64,000 nt of DNA from assembly GCA_905250125.1 (NCBI GenBank), contig CAJNOL010000943.1:1-64000 (forward strand). The letters are read 5' to 3'. This DNA comes from Rotaria sordida. Taxonomy: Eukaryota; Rotifera; Eurotatoria; Philodinida; Philodinidae. Made by a program: the position numbers and the translations under genes. Position 1 is the stretch's first letter, and each line of letters begins with the position of its first letter. This document shows, piece after piece, positions 13,431-27,605 of this stretch. Below the pieces are notes generated by a model. It made no database searches and was not told the origin of the DNA. It saw only the letters and a list, made by a program, of their open reading frames with translations.

Positions 13431-16400
13431 TTATTTGCGTAACAATCCAACTGGTAATTTAGATATTTTTTCTACACATCGAATAGTTAATGAAATTCGT
13501 GTTGTACGTAGTAATATTTGTTCATCTTTATCTTTAATATTATCATTACATCGATCAAAATTACTTATTCTCTCTCGATTAATTGTATCTTCTTGACGTT
13601 CTTCAATACCATGCAAATAATATGAATACATGTCATCTTTAACCATAAATAAACTACGTGGTTCAAGAAGAACTCGAGCAATACAACGATCAGAAAATGA
13701 TGAAACATCCTAAATAAATGCAAAAAAACACATTGCAAATAACTTTTTTTAGATGGTTTCAGAAAGAAAAGTTATTAGCACAATTTCTGCAGGTTTAAAA
13801 TGTAAAACATGAAGTAGCTACTGTTACTATTCATAAGGAGATTGTTAACAATACGTTATTCATATTACAGCCTTTGATTGTATATCAACAATGTCTGTCA
13901 TGGTCTGTGACTGTTAGAGTTCGTCGAATTCAGACTCGATCCGAACCTGGTCAAGTCTACGTCTGGATCTGGAACCAACCCGATGAGTTCTAATAACGGT
14001 CTGTCATATAGGAGAGACGTTGTTGGGGACGTTTGTGACAATCTATCGATCTTGTCTGTCATGATCTGCGGACGAGGAACGAGTACAAATTTCTATCCTA
14101 TATACTTCAGCATTCTTGTTAGATCATGTTTCACAGAAAAGGTCACATAGATTACAGTGAAGTAATTTATGGAGGACGTGTTCGGCATGACGTCCTTTAA
14201 CAAGCTGTTAATACAAAGCAAACATATGTGTTGTCCAAACGCTGAACTGTAGTAACTAGTTGATAGCATGTTTTTATTTATTTTATATTCCAGTCTGAGA
14301 ATATTATAGGGAGCTAATTGTTGTTATTTTGGTTTTGAAACATAGTCCATCATTTCGTCTAGAAATTTTATTTGCAAAGTATTTTAATTGTATAAACTTA
14401 AGTGTTTTTATATCTAAAACACTACTAATGAATGAAAGATCCCTTCGCAGTTTTTTAAAAAATTGTATTTTATTTTTCTCAAACAAGAGAGCATTCTAAA
14501 TTTAAATATATCGATAGATAAACCATTCAAAACTCTATCAATTGTATCTTTAAATAAAACAATTAACTTAATTTGCTGAAGACTAATAAAATATTTTTAG
14601 ATAACCGTCAATATTTGTAGTCACTATTTCTATTATCTTGAACACTCATGATAGTATAACCACTGTACGTTCCAACAAAAAACTTATAACATAATTTTAT
14701 AGCGTATTGCTGAAGTTCCCTAATGCACACTTTGATATGTTCTTTATTCTTGGCAATTTCAAGTCTAAATCAGTCACAAGATTTTGTAGAATTCACATAT
14801 ATACTTTTCGAAGGAAAATAGCGAGTATAAGTTTTAAGTCAAAGCTTTCACGTTGCCCTTACATGATTTTTGGATCTAGTAGTGGGGGGGTCATTCAGAC
14901 GTAAATGAATACATTTTTCCTAGAATCCAAGAATAACAGATACCAGACTCCTTTCCTATAGATTCTTAGAAACAAAAAAAAGGCGTTAAGCGATATTAAT
15001 AGCAAGCCTAAAGCATTTCTTAAAATTAAAATAGCTAGAATATGTTTGCGAATGTTCTAAACGATGTAGTTTTTGATTTTTTTTGACAAATAAATCATTA
15101 TATGATCGATGTCAAGGATGATACACAATGTTGTATTAATTTGTCATAGTCATCATATGATCAAGTTCTAACTTTCAAGACTAATCAATACCACTATTTC
15201 ATAGTTTATTGAGATATACAATAACGCATTGAGACATACTGTGAATATGTACAAAAGACTTATTTGTCAGTTAAATCAATGATTAGAATAAAAATAATAA
15301 AATAGAGCATCAGTAAAAAAATAAATTCTGTTCAAAATGCAGAAATAAATAAGTGTATTAATATAATGAGGCAAAAGAACGCATATATGCTCCACGTTTT
15401 AGCGCTAATTGAGGCTAAAAATATGCAAAGTAAGCTGTTTTTGAGTATCCTGCAGGATGGCGTAATCATGCAAATCTCTAAAGCCTGCGCTGATAATTTT
15501 GTTTTTGAAAAATAGGATGAATAAAAAAATATTTATACACTGTTTGATAGTACTAGAAAGGAGCTATCAGCTTTCGTATTGTGAATTTTCATATCTCATA
15601 GGATCAATCGAAATTTCATGTACGTTTCTTTTTTGCGAACATGAGTTTTTGACCGTCAAAATAATTAATACATAACATAAAGACGATATGTCACAGTAAA
15701 ATCATATGTATACAAAACTTGTCATGGCTCTCTACAATCCTCCTACACTAACATAGTATATAAGAAAGAAAATCAATGCAAACATTTTGGCTTATATATC
15801 GTCTTAATCAGTGTCTGAAATTTCTCGAAAAAGCATCATAACACGGACTAAATAATATCAACATTCTGATCAATTCGAATTTTTGGTAAAAGAATTTGCC
15901 GTCTATTCTCTGTTATACAAAATTATTAACATGACTGAGAGCTAGAGTTCGGCTACTCCATAAAGTCATACTTTTATATTCTAAATTTTCTAATCAGAAT
16001 TGGATTGGTCATCACGATGGTACGAGATACTTTTTTCAAATTATAATTATCTATTAATTTTACAATAGTACCTATTAAGTTGATCGCAAGCTCAAACTCG
16101 ACTGAGTCCGGAAATCAATCCGACAGGTTCTATTATTTAGACACTATTTGATTTATTCAAACTACTAATTCTTATCTCACCTCTTTATTATTACTATCAA
16201 TCGGTCGATAAAATTCAATAACAGTATGTGATTGTAATGAAATAGTTGAAACAATCGGATGATAAACAGGTCCATCAGTATGTGGCATAATACCTTGACC
16301 TGATTCATATTCATTTACTAGACAATGATTAAATTGAAATATATGATCAGGAAATATTGTTTGATTTTCAAGTTTAAGAATACGTTCAGTAAATGGTTCT

Positions 16401-16609
16401 AACCATTTTGGTAATGATTCTGTTTGAATCATTCCTTTAGAATGTGGTTGTCCACCCCAATTTTGTAAACGACGATTACGTAATTGAACCCAACGTGTAC
16501 GAGGTACATTATTAACACATGACAATAGATATTCTTCTTCTTCAATTGTTATAAAATTTGGTATATAGTAAAGAGTATCAGGTACATTGGTTAATTTATA
16601 AATTTCCAT
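13431..16609 (-). CDS. ALKBH6: ALKBH6, Fe(II)/2-oxoglutarate dioxygenase of the AlkB family
   Basis: Two exons: 16609..16181 and 13709..13431, for 235 residues (human 238). Seen: YYIPNFITIEEEEYLLSCV, RRLQNWGGQPHSKGM, LPKWLEP, NHCLVNEYESGQGIMPHTDGP, STISLQSHTVIEFYRP, LLEPRSLFMVKDDMY, YLHGIEER, LRTTRISLTIRCV. The iron ligands are H110, D112 and H176, and the 2-oxoglutarate arginine is probably R220 (with R214 six residues before). AlkB proteins oxidatively demethylate nucleic acids; the ALKBH6 substrate is not settled. An alternative start 13 codons upstream (16648) adds a hydrophobic stretch, but MEIYK fits the family length. The intron (13710..16180, 2.47 kb) is unusually long and repeat-bearing. 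CRLS1 follows 78 nt downstream. Confidence 0.94.
13758..13925 (+). repeat. Dispersed repeat family A, copy 3
   Basis: In the ALKBH6 intron. It matches copy 1 (GAAGTAGCTACTGTTACTA, AGGAGATTGTT) and copy 2 (TATATCAACAATGTCTGTCAT). Confidence 0.5.
13912..13995. repeat. GC-rich palindromic element, family C
   Basis: TTAGAGTTCGTCGAATTC at the left end pairs with CCAACCCGATGAGTTCTAA at the right end. The centre holds GATCCGAACCTGG and TCTGGATCTGGAACC. It is inserted next to family A copy 3. Confidence 0.55.
16085..16135. repeat. Degenerate family C remnant in the ALKBH6 intron
   Basis: CGCAAGCTCAAACTCGACTG, GAGTCCGG and CCGACAGGTTCTA resemble parts of the GC-rich palindrome family, without a clear second arm. 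Confidence 0.3.
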
Positions 16610-17882
16610 TGGAAATGAAAAAATAAAAAAATGAACTAGAAATATCACAATTATTTAGAAATCTTTTCTATTTGTAAAAGAAATAAAAAATATAAACATT
16701 CGAATATTTTTTGTTTTTATCAATACACTCGTAATAAATGATGCACTGTAACGAATTTCAATTAACAAATAGAAAAGAAAAAAAGAAAAAACACATTAGA
16801 CAAAACTATTATTCAAATGAAAATTTGTCATTTGATTTTCATGTACATGTCGATGGTAACAATACTTCATTTGTCGTCGGTGGTGTAACTATACAAAATA
16901 AGAATAAAGTATATTCAAAAAACAGGACAATCAAAAAACAAAAAACACACGATTGCAAGACATACACGAAAATATGAATGAATTGCTGGGACAATTTTCA
17001 TGTTTTAAAATTCTCTAACTATAACATTCTACTCTCCATGCTAAAATATAAGACAGGTGACCATTTTGTTTTCAATAACTTTTGATAGAAACCTATGATT
17101 TTTCATAGTTGGAAAGAGAAGAATATTTTTTATCCAATCCACGTCCAGTTGCGACAGGTTCTGGAAAACCATGCTTTCCAAAGTGCGATATGGTCTATGA
17201 CACGTTTATTTTCACGCCGCTGGGTGTAAAATTTAATTCTGAACAAAACAGTAAGGATTTTTTCAGGTTTTTTTTATTTCGAAAATTTTTCTCGCATATA
17301 TTTCTTCTTAAATCTTGAAGCATGTATCAAATGATACAGAATTCCATGGAGAACATTGTAGCTTGGACGAGATCGGTTAGACTTGTTTAGCATCTGGCTG
17401 AGCACAAGTTCGACCGAGCCTGAGCTGCTCGGGTGCGATAAAAGTTTAATTTTAGTATACTTGAAATTTTAGGGAAATCTTTATAAAAAAATTTTTCGTC
17501 ATTTCTTGGTTTTTGACCGTTGAGTGGGTGTTCCTCCTTTAAACTTTGCGTCGAGAAAGAAAAGTTATTTGAAAAACAAAGATAGTAGTTTTATAAAGTA
17601 GAAAATTCTCTATCGAATAAGTCTAAAATGAAATCTCTAATGTGTTGAGAAGTGTTCTAAAATGTGGAAAATATTTTGATCCATTACTTAACTAATCTTA
17701 GCTCATAATGTCTATAGATCGAAGAGTGTATGAACTATACATAGACAAAAATACATTTCTTCTTGTTGTTTTTTAAATAAAATCATTCACGGAATTTTTT
17801 GCGAATGATTGAAATTATATTATTTAAAATTTCGAATTCTGTTTTCAAATAATTAAAAAAGATAAGATGTCATTTTTAGATA
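16610..17882. other. Spacer between ALKBH6 and ARID4
   Basis: No supportable gene. The open frame 16738-16977 is Lys/Asn-rich without a domain and 17109-17318 has no support. A degenerate GC-rich GAGCC/GGGT stretch lies at about 17365-17440 (family C-like). The right end is the ARID4 3'UTR. Confidence 0.45.
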
Positions 17883-20800
17883 CTAACCTTCATAAGATCG
17901 TATTTCTGGATTTGGTAATTTTTGCCGTCGAACAAATATTTTTCTTTGTTTTTCAATTTTTTTTAAAGCACTTCGTAAATTAAAAAATACTTTTTGGCAT
18001 TGACGCATATGATCTTTAAGATGAGCTAAACGATTATCACCCGTTAGATTACTATCTAAAAAAGAAATATAAATTATTATTATAAAACAGAAAAAAAAAG
18101 ACATCGATTTTACTAAGATCAAGAAAATTATAACGACTTGATCGATGTTTAAACATATCTTCTAATTGTTGTCGTAAAGTTGCATTCATTGGTGAATTCA
18201 AATGAAAATCTTCATTTTCGTTGTCTAAATAATTAATAGAATAATACAAAAAAAAAAACAATAAAAATCTCAAGCCTACCTTGTTGATTCACTGTTTTTT
18301 TTCCACCTCGTTTTCCTACTGTTCGATATCGTTTAACTTTAAATATAAAACAGAAAAAAGATATTAAAAATAAAATTTTATTTCCACAAAAAAAAAAAAA
18401 CAAAAAAAATTGACAGACTTTCTAATGATTGTTGTTCCATTGGTATTGGACTATGATCATTATTGTTTATACAATCAATATTATAATTACTATTAATATC
18501 TGTATCGAATCTAGCTTTTTTCTTTGTATATATAGATGAATCTTGTGTATTATTTGGATCACGGAATGTTCGTCGTTTTTGTTGACGTGTAGATATACGA
18601 CGATTATCAGAAGTTATGTTAACCATAGGACTACATGGCAGAGAAGAAGCTTTTGATTCGATTAGAGCAGATGTTGACTGTTCAATAGATGAAGATGTAT
18701 TGATAGGTTCTTCTTTAACTTGCAATGAATTTACCACGCTAACAATAAAAAAAAAAATTCGAATGATAAAATGAGAGAAACAAAATGAAATTTACGTGTC
18801 CGATGTTGGAAGAATATTTTCGACATTGATAGTTAGTGTTGAATCAATTGGTATTTGTTTTTGAGGAATTATTTCTTGAATATGATCATTTTCATAAATG
18901 GATTGATTATCATTATCATCATTAGATCCAAATGCATTATCAATATTTATTGATATTATATTTTTATTATCATCAATTGAAATTGATTGTTGTTGTAATT
19001 CTATGGGTTTATCACTTGAACTACTTGATAATATACATATAGGTCTAGAAAAATATCTATGAAAGAATGCAATGCATAATAGATTTCAATTCTTATTTTA
19101 TTTCGATTAGGTCTTCTTAAAGATTTATTTAGCACTCAAACAGAAAGTAATATGACCGATATGATATTTCGCAAAGAAAGTTAAGTATTCTTTCAAAATG
19201 TATACAACAAGATATGCTTCTCTTACAAGAGAACATCGTCAAGGAGACATCATTTGAGATACACATCTTATCGCATTGGGTAGATCGAATTGAACTTAGA
19301 AAAAACATCTAAAAGAACTTGTACTCGTGAATTTTTTCTATTTGAATTACAACCATTTTAGTAACAAAATTCTATATTCCTCTCATCTTCAGATCATTTT
19401 CGAAATCGACTTTGGATTTCAAAATTTATACAAATAACGTTTTCAATGGAATTAGCTGATATTATTGAAAGACAAAAAGCGTAATAATTTGAACTTCTTT
19501 GATTTCAAACTGTATATAATCTCGAATTTATCAGTTCGAGAACTTCCCTCGTTAGTCTTACCGAGATCAACTCGTAAAATTATAACATGAAATCGAACGG
19601 TGTTCGATAGTTTGAAATATTCCCTCAAATAATTTACATAATGATGATTTTTGAACGAAAGTTTATTTTAACTTACTGAAGCTCTTGATTATTTGATTCA
19701 TTGATTTGAAAATTTGATGAAGACGAAATAATATCATTTTCCTTTGAAGATACAATCTCTAAACTTTTCCATACTGAATAGTAAAGAAAAACAAAAAACA
19801 ATATCTATTTGATATGTAACTAAATTTTAAATAAATTACTTCCATTATCTTGATCAATTGAATTTATTTTATTTTCTTCTATATTTTGATTTTTTTCTTG
19901 TTCATTATCTTTAACATTTAATAATGTTGAATTTATATCAATAATTATTGGTTTTTCATTAAATTCTGTTTCATTTTCACGTTTAATAATTCTATCAAAT
20001 TCTATCCATTCACGAAATCTAAAAATGATTTATATTTAATTAAAATTCAAAAAAAAAAAAAAACTTTAAGAAAATATTTTTTTACTTGGCATCTAATCCA
20101 TTATAATCAACATATAATTCTTTTTTATTAATATTTTTTTCAATACATCGTACATAATATTGTCGATTTCCAATAAAATCGGATTTTACAAGTAATATAT
20201 CATTTACAAGTATATCTTCATATGTTAATTGAGTATCAGAATTATTTCTAGATATACAATTGCTTGTTGATTGATTATTATTATTACTATTTAAAAAAGA
20301 AAAACAATAATTTTTTTTTTTTGATATTTTTATTTTCGACAATGAAAAAAAAAACAACAAATTTACTTGATTATTTCATCACTATTTTGAGATGACATTG
20401 AATGTCTGGAACGTTTAGATGGAGATAATTGTTCATCTACTTTATCATTGAACTCAGAAATTTCATCGAAATATGATCGTTTATTTGAATTTGTTTGAAA
20501 ATTTTCAATCTCGTTTGTTTGTTGATTAGTTATAGATGATGATGATGGAATTAATGTTTGAAATATCGAAGGAACTACAAGGACATTAACATTTTTTTCA
20601 AGGATACATACACACAAAAAGAACAAACATAATCTGAACAAGTTTCATTTACCTGATGTATCATCATTTGAATTATTGATACTTTCTATTGTAGTAAAAA
20701 GTGAAGGTAATGTTGGTGATTCGTCTTTAATTGAAGATGGTGGTGGTGGTGGTGGCGGTCGTGGTGGTGGTGATGGTGATACGGGTGTTACTGGTAATAC

Positions 20801-23800
20801 TGTTAAATCTTGTAATCTAGTCTGTTTAGTTGATTCTGAAAATGATTGATTAATTAGAGGCGGTGCATGAGCTTTTGATTGTTGTTTATCGGAATTAGCT
20901 AAAGAAAATATTAGTTTTGTATAAATATAAATAATTCATGTAAAAAATATCTTCGTTAATCTCCAAGAAAAACCTATCATTGAATAGAATCTCTTCTAGA
21001 AACCCAATCGAAAGCATCTTTTCTGCAATAATTCGATGCATTCAAAATTTGATTACAAGCTGATAAAAACCATTTTGAAATCTCTTATCACATTATGTTA
21101 ATAATAATAACGTCTATCCTCATCATGCATTTAGTATATCAATGACTTTACAAGTCTTAGTTGTGACGTTTTTTTTATTGAACACTGATTATGATTACAA
21201 TTATATTCTTAGTTAGAAATGATGATATTATAAATTATCGAAAATATATACCTTTATGTGAATCTTTTTTCAATATGTTATCATGAACTTTGGATACTTT
21301 AGTAAATGTTGACTTTTTAGAAAATTTATGCATTGGAAATGTAGATTCCTTTCTAAAAAAAAAAAAACAAAAAGATGATCAACATTATTTATTTTGTTTG
21401 TTAGACTTACAAAATTTCAACAGAAATTTTAGGAATTTTTATAACTGGTTTCATATCATTTTCTGAATCGATTATTGATTTCGGTTTTTTATTTGATATT
21501 GAAATTAATTGCTCATGTTTTTTTGGTGAATCAGATGATGATGATGATGATGATACATGTTTTGTTTGTATAATTTTTTTCTTTTCATTAGATATAAGAG
21601 ATGTTTTTTGAATAGTTGAACGAATTTGTTTTGAATTAATTAATTTTTGTTTTGTAAATTTTTTAGTATTTAATAATGATGAAATAGTTCTTTCATCATC
21701 GGATGTTTCAGATTCTGATGTACTTGATGAAAGAATAGTTGATGATTTTGTTTTATTAAGAATAATAGTTTTTCGACGAGAATTTATTGTTGTTGTTGTT
21801 GATGATGATGATGATGATAGAATTTGTTTGGAATCGATCGATTGTGTTTTACGAGACTAAAACCAATATTAAAGAATATTTTATTTTGATTCAACATACA
21901 AAATTATATATGCTTCGAAGCTTTTTTTTTCTCGGAAAAATTCAACTAGACTCCTCTCAGCATTCAGCCAAAAGGTGAATTAAATGAAAACATCATTTTT
22001 ATTGGTTATTTATTTGCTCTTTTGTTTTATACAATAAAGTTTTACAGGCTCAAAACTCATTTTCCACTGATCAAATAATTTTCTAATTAAATTCATTTTT
22101 TGACTAAACCCTGAGGGGAAAATCAGCTGAATTTTGTCAAGACAAAAAGTTTGTCGAAAAAACTTCGAAACACGTATAAGTCAATTCAATATTTTATGCT
22201 GATTCGAAATATGTTATTTGCATTGACTTAAATCACACTTTTTTAATTAAAATCTGTTAAAGATTGTCAAAGAAATGATATCTAAATGAAATTCAAGTCG
22301 CCTTATTTAACCAAGGTCACTTCTAAAAAATTGGAAAGTATCTGAGTTTTTTAGCCCTTTCTACGAGTTTTCAAAATTAATTAAAAATCCATGTTGATTC
22401 TTTTCATTTCTCAAGATATTAAGAAAGCACTGTACACAGAAATCATAATATAACTACATGATTTTCATGCTCATTTGAAACAATACTTTCATCATTACAC
22501 TCAACAACATTTCAATCGTTCGAGCTGAAATTTTTACTAGAGAAAGACTATACGATGGATAATAGATTGACATAGTTTTTAGTTGGAAATATCTTATTAT
22601 GAGAAAATTTATACGAGCCATACATTTATAATACAAATGTGAATATCGATAATATTAGCAAATACTTGGAATTAGCTTCACGAACTTTATTGAATTATTG
22701 GAAAATTCAATTAAATAAAAATTTTTACTACATGATTTTTGAATTTTCGATGTCTTTACTTGTTGTTTAATTGGTGTCGATATTTGTTTTGATTTTTTTT
22801 TTTCTTCTGATTGTTGTCGTACACGTATTAAACTTCGTCTTGAATCATTATTCATACTTGTACGACCACCAAAATATGCACTTGTAATATTCATTGTACC
22901 TAATTTTTTTGATAAATCTTCATATGCAAATAAATATCTATAAAAATAAAATAAAATAAAATAAATCATTTAATTATTTTTTTTTTTTGTTATTTTATTA
23001 CTTTTTATAAGTATTTTCAATTAATCGACCATTTTTTGGTGCTGAATCATTTGGTAAACCCATTTTTATATAAACTTTATTCCATTGATCGTTTTTTGTA
23101 ACCTAAATCAAAGAAAAATATTATTAATAATAATTTAATTAAACATGAGTTTTATTTCGAACCTTATTATAACCACCTAACATACTAACTATTTTAAATA
23201 ACCGATGAAGATCAAGATCATAATTATGAATTTTAGGTATATTGTTTATTGGTGTACCTGTAACATATAGAATAGAAATATGTATTTTAAACAAAAAAAA
23301 AGATAATTAAAATTTTAATAAATAATATTAAAAATTCAATTTATTTTAATTTCCCCTTTTGTTTTTTTTTTTATTATTCTTATAATTATTATGTAAAATG
23401 AAATATATGTAATCGATAATGTTTAATTTAATTAATAAAGACAATGATTACTATTACGTTCGAGAGAAAAAAAGAAACATTAGATTTACTTTCAATATTT
23501 CGTCTTTCAATAATAATAACTAACGAGGGAACTGTGCCAGCTGACGCACGCCATTTGTACGCATATTGCACTCACAGGTAGATCTCAATAAGACTAACAA
23601 AAACCTAGAAAAGTTTGTTCGAAGCTTTGGCATTTTTAAGTACTTTCGAAAAAAATTCAACGTCGCAATTTCGGTCGCCCATAGATACTTATGTTGAGTA
23701 TAAGAATGTTCCTTCGTCGAGTTAGGGGTCCATGGGGACGAACTCGGTTAGCTTCACTGTTACATCCTCCTGGACCTAAAATGACGGTTGTCAGTTGGTG

Positions 23801-26800
23801 TACCTCTCTCATGAATGAACTTATTTTGGGAATATTGAAATTCTAGTTTACAACTATATATATATATCTGTTCAAGTTATAAATATAAAGGGTGAGGCAG
23901 AAGTCCTGATTCATATCATATTTTTAACGATGAACTAATTGTAACTCAAACATTTATATTTCGAAAGCTCGAGTTTTTGTTGTTAGAAAGACTATGGGTG
24001 GAAAGAGGGGAGAGGTACAAGTCTATCTGAGAATCAAAATATTTGAAAAGTTTCCTAGGGATTTTTTTGGAAAATCACTGTCTGATTTGGTTGATTAGGT
24101 ACATTTTCAAGTGAATTTGAAAATCCACCGTCTTGAAAAAGGAACATTCTTTTTTGGTTAAAATTTTTAGCATATTCGATGGGAAATTTTTCCGGTCGAA
24201 ATTCTGTAATTTCATTTTCCAGTAGATATCTAGGAAAGAGTCGAAGATGTCTAAAAATTTCGAGGTTTATAAAGTAGACATTGAACTACAATATGGTTCA
24301 ATTGAAATTGAAAATACAGCTAATCAGACGGTGATTTTCCAAAAAATCCCCTAGAAAACTTTTCTAAGTATTTTTTGATTTTCAGGTAGACTTATACCTC
24401 CACACATGCTCTTTTTAATAACAAAAACCCGAGCTCAATAGCTATCAGCATTTGCCGAGTTATTCAACGAACAATTGAATCCATTCTTTTTTGAAATGGA
24501 TAATAGAAATAACTGTTGTCATACATTAATTCTGTTTTCGAAATGAAATTAGAATTGAAAAATTAATTTTTCTTTGATTTTAATACTTCTTAAAAGTATT
24601 AGTTTTTTTTTTGTCGTAAATTGCTCTTAGTATATCGATTTTTGAATAATTTTTATTTTAATATTCGATTTATTCTCTTCTCTCAGAATCGATTTAGCAC
24701 TTAGAATGGACCGTTTGCGCTGAAATTTACAGGAATGAGTGATCCAGAATTTTGAAATTTCTTTCCATTCATTTTTTATGAGGATTTTAGCAGACATGGT
24801 GTTAAAGTAAGCATTAAAAAACAAGATGATTCCACGACAATCAATTGCACTTTTCTCAGTCCAGGAATCAAGTATCTTGTTGAACAAAAGTTAGCTTCAA
24901 AACAAAACAAAAAATAATGGTTATAGCTTGAACCGAGTGGAAGTTATTTTCAATTTTCCTGCTTGGAAATCATGTTTTGAGAAAAAATGCTAAAGAAGTT
25001 TGAATTTTTTTTTATTCAAATCTAGAAAAAAATCTATACAATGCTAATGCAAGTGACAACGTAGTTTTTCCAAAACAGAAAACATTAAGTCTATGAAACT
25101 CTGATTGTTTTGGAAAAAGTCATATATAGATATATATTCTGAAAGCGAAAGCTTCGATTTATCTTCCTATGTTTTTTTCGAATAATTGAGTTTTTCTAAG
25201 AAGTAAATCCCTCCTTAATTTACCTCTATCATCCATAAAAGCAAATAATTGTGCTATAAATGAATCTTTTTTTTCAATTGTATCATCATCACTATCATCA
25301 AAATCTGATTCACTTGAACTTGAATTACTATCACTTGTAGTATTTTGATTATCATGTATAATATTAGATTTTTTCTTTTTCCATATTGTTGGTATTTGAT
25401 TATATTTAACATATTTATCACATGCTTTTGTTGCTTGTTTTGATGTTAAACGACATAATGATTGTATTTGTGAATTATTTTTATATGGTTCAACATCATT
25501 TATTTTATGAACAATATATTCTCGACCATTAAGAAAACTTTTAACCCATATATAATCAGATAATGTTTTACGTTTAAGTATTAATGCTGGAAATATATTT
25601 TGATTATTATGACGTCGTACAGCAACAATTGATGTTATATCATTATTATTCATTGTTATTGGTGATAATGATGATGATGATGTTGAAATATCTTCAAGAA
25701 GTTTTTGTTGATCAATACGTGTTTGATATAAACGTATACCTTGTAAACAAAGTGATGAACGTCTTAAAGATTTTTCATCACCATCATTAAATACAACTGT
25801 ATATATACTATTATCATATATTTGTTTAATTATTGCTTGTTTTTCATTAGAATTATCATTATTATTAATTATTGTTGTTAATATACTACGTGAAAGATGT
25901 GAAGTTAAATCATAATGATTTGATGATGGTATACGTATATTTATTTTATTGCCAATACGTAATGGAATTGGTTGTACGATTTGTTCTTCAGATATTATTA
26001 ATGTTTCATTTGTATCAATTAATATAACTTTTAATTTAACTTGTCTTTCAATTGTTTTAACTTGTGCTTTAAAATAAATAATAAATTGTTTCATTTTTTT
26101 TTTTTTTAATAATAATCTTATAAGGGAAGTTTTTCAACTGATTGAATTACTTTAAAATTTGAACTATGAATAAGTTTAAGAAAAGCTCGAACCATTTACC
26201 TATTACTGCTGAGATACTATACTCTTACAGTAGTTTTCAAAATTTTCGACTTAAAACTTTACATAGACATGGTATTAATTTAAAATATACCGTTAGACCT
26301 TTTTTCTTAAGCTATGTTCATTTTACTAAACTTCCAGCCTACAACAAGATATGATGAGAAAAATCGTAACAAGAAGTTTCAATTTGAAATTTCATCTAAC
26401 TAACATGAACAGTTTTTAGAATTTTTATCTACAATAAGAGTTTTACCTATGAGAAAAAGATGATTTTAAACAGAGGTAATCAATTAGAAGAGTTCTGTTC
26501 TTTCAGAAACAACATGAATTATAAATGGACACCTCAGGCTTTTGCAAAATTTTGAATTTAATTGCCGTCATTTCCCGCTTAGAAAAAAATAACAGATCTT
26601 CATTTGTTTGCATTGAGAAGAAAAACGCTCAAAACTGAGTTAACTTGGCCTCTAGTAAGCATCAAAACACATTTTAGCCCTATGATTGCGCCATCCTTTT
26701 TCTAAAGGTCTTAGATCTTCCACTGCTTGAAAATAAACCTTATGAAGAAAATGTAAAAGCATTTCAATCAATTTCATTATAGTCCATTAAAAAAAAAGTT

Positions 26801-27534
26801 CATCCAACCATGATAAAAAAGAAAAGAACAATATCGAAAACGACGTAATTGACACGCATTATATCAATACGCTATTTTTTTTTTGTGTCCTTTCTTACTG
26901 ATGACTATTCATAAATCATAATTACTGTTTTGGTTTGTCATAACGGTACGAAATATATGTGATGAATATAATTATTTTTTATAACAAAAAAGAAAAAAAA
27001 AAGGTCGGGACACCTTACATTTTCAAGCAACCGCAAATAAAACTATTTATTTTATGAAATTTCACAAGCTATAAAAGAAGTTTTTCAATACGAATGAATA
27101 TTGTTCGAAGTTTGCTAATACTGACAGAATTGAATTGTTTTCGATGCAATCTAATTATGTTGATGTGTTTGGAGTAGTTCCGAAGTCCAAATTATCTTCA
27201 ATTATGAGATAAATTTTGATATTATAGATGACGTGACAAAAATTTTTATTAATAAAATAGATTCTGAAACTGTTTTCGTCTCGATTAATTTGAACTCTTT
27301 GTACATGTTTATAGTTGGAAGCGATATCATGAAGTAGTACGAACAAACATTTCAATATTCCTATTAATAAAAAAATTTACCTGAACAAAATGCTCCTCGA
27401 TATTTTGCACTAACTGAACAACCGATTGGAAGGCAAGCTGATTCTATTAATGTAGATGTATTTGTATTTGTCTCATCGGTAAGCATGGACTGAGATGGTG
27501 TCGATGAAGATCGTCCTTTTCTTTCTCCGTGCAT
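17883..27534 (-). CDS. ARID4A: ARID4 (RBP1-like) chromatin corepressor with Tudor, ARID and chromo-barrel domains
   Basis: Seventeen exons, all phases consistent, 1252 residues (human ARID4A 1257): 27534..27381, 26066..25224, 23257..23163, 23102..23002, 22937..22760, 21856..21411, 21352..21252, 20898..20653, 20574..20367, 20286..20086, 20018..19840, 19773..19677, 19044..18796, 18738..18419, 18336..18280, 18224..18114, 18055..17883. N-terminal GCSVSAKYRGAFCS and YTVVFNDGDEKSLRRSSLC are the ARID4 Tudor region. FIAQLFAFMDDRG then GTPINNIPKIHNYDLDLHRL and VSMLGGYNKV form the ARID DNA-binding domain. LYVDYNGLDAKFREWIEFDR is the chromo barrel, and the C-terminus is a basic coiled coil. ARID4 proteins recruit the SIN3-HDAC complex to chromatin. 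The middle is Ser/Asn-rich with an acidic run and a polyproline stretch. The vertebrate LxCxE Rb-binding motif was not seen. Some donors are weak (GTTCGA, GTCTGT). Confidence 0.92.
23966..24437. repeat. Hairpin element in ARID4 intron 2
   Basis: Left arm 23966-24100 and right arm 24318-24437 are inverted copies: GGAAAATCACTGTCTGATT against AATCAGACGGTGATTTTCC, TTTTGATTTTCAGGTAGACTT (right) against AAGTCTATCTGAGAATCAAAA (left), and outer AGCTCGAGTTTTTGTT against AACAAAAACCCGAGCTC. The spacer is about 215 bp. The element is MITE-like with no open frame. The outermost pairs lie inside the 1.9 kb intron. Confidence 0.7.
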
Positions 27535-27588
27535 TCCGAATTTAAAAATATATGTATATATATATATATATGTATAAATAAATTCTAT

Positions 27589-27605
27589 CTGAAAAAAACA
27601 AAGAT
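27589..27605 (-). promoter_or_regulatory. Strong acceptor 55 nt before the ARID4 ATG
   Basis: On the minus strand CTTTGTTTTTTTCAG lies between the CTU1 stop (27656) and the ARID4 start (27534). The 121-nt gap and strong acceptor suggest a trans-spliced downstream operon gene. Confidence 0.5.

Noticed and set aside
13363..13596. Plus-strand 77-codon frame
   Set aside because: It is antisense to the last exon of ALKBH6, whose minus-strand reading (LRTTRISLTIRCV) is clearly the conserved one.
16738..16977. Lys/Asn-rich 79-codon frame after ALKBH6
   Set aside because: No domain, no splice sites and composition typical of random AT-rich sequence.
22655..22759. Extension of ARID4 exon 5 to the end of its open frame
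   Set aside because: A good GTAAAG donor after STPIKQQ gives the phase needed by the next exon. The longer reading would put the following exon out of frame with an immediate stop.
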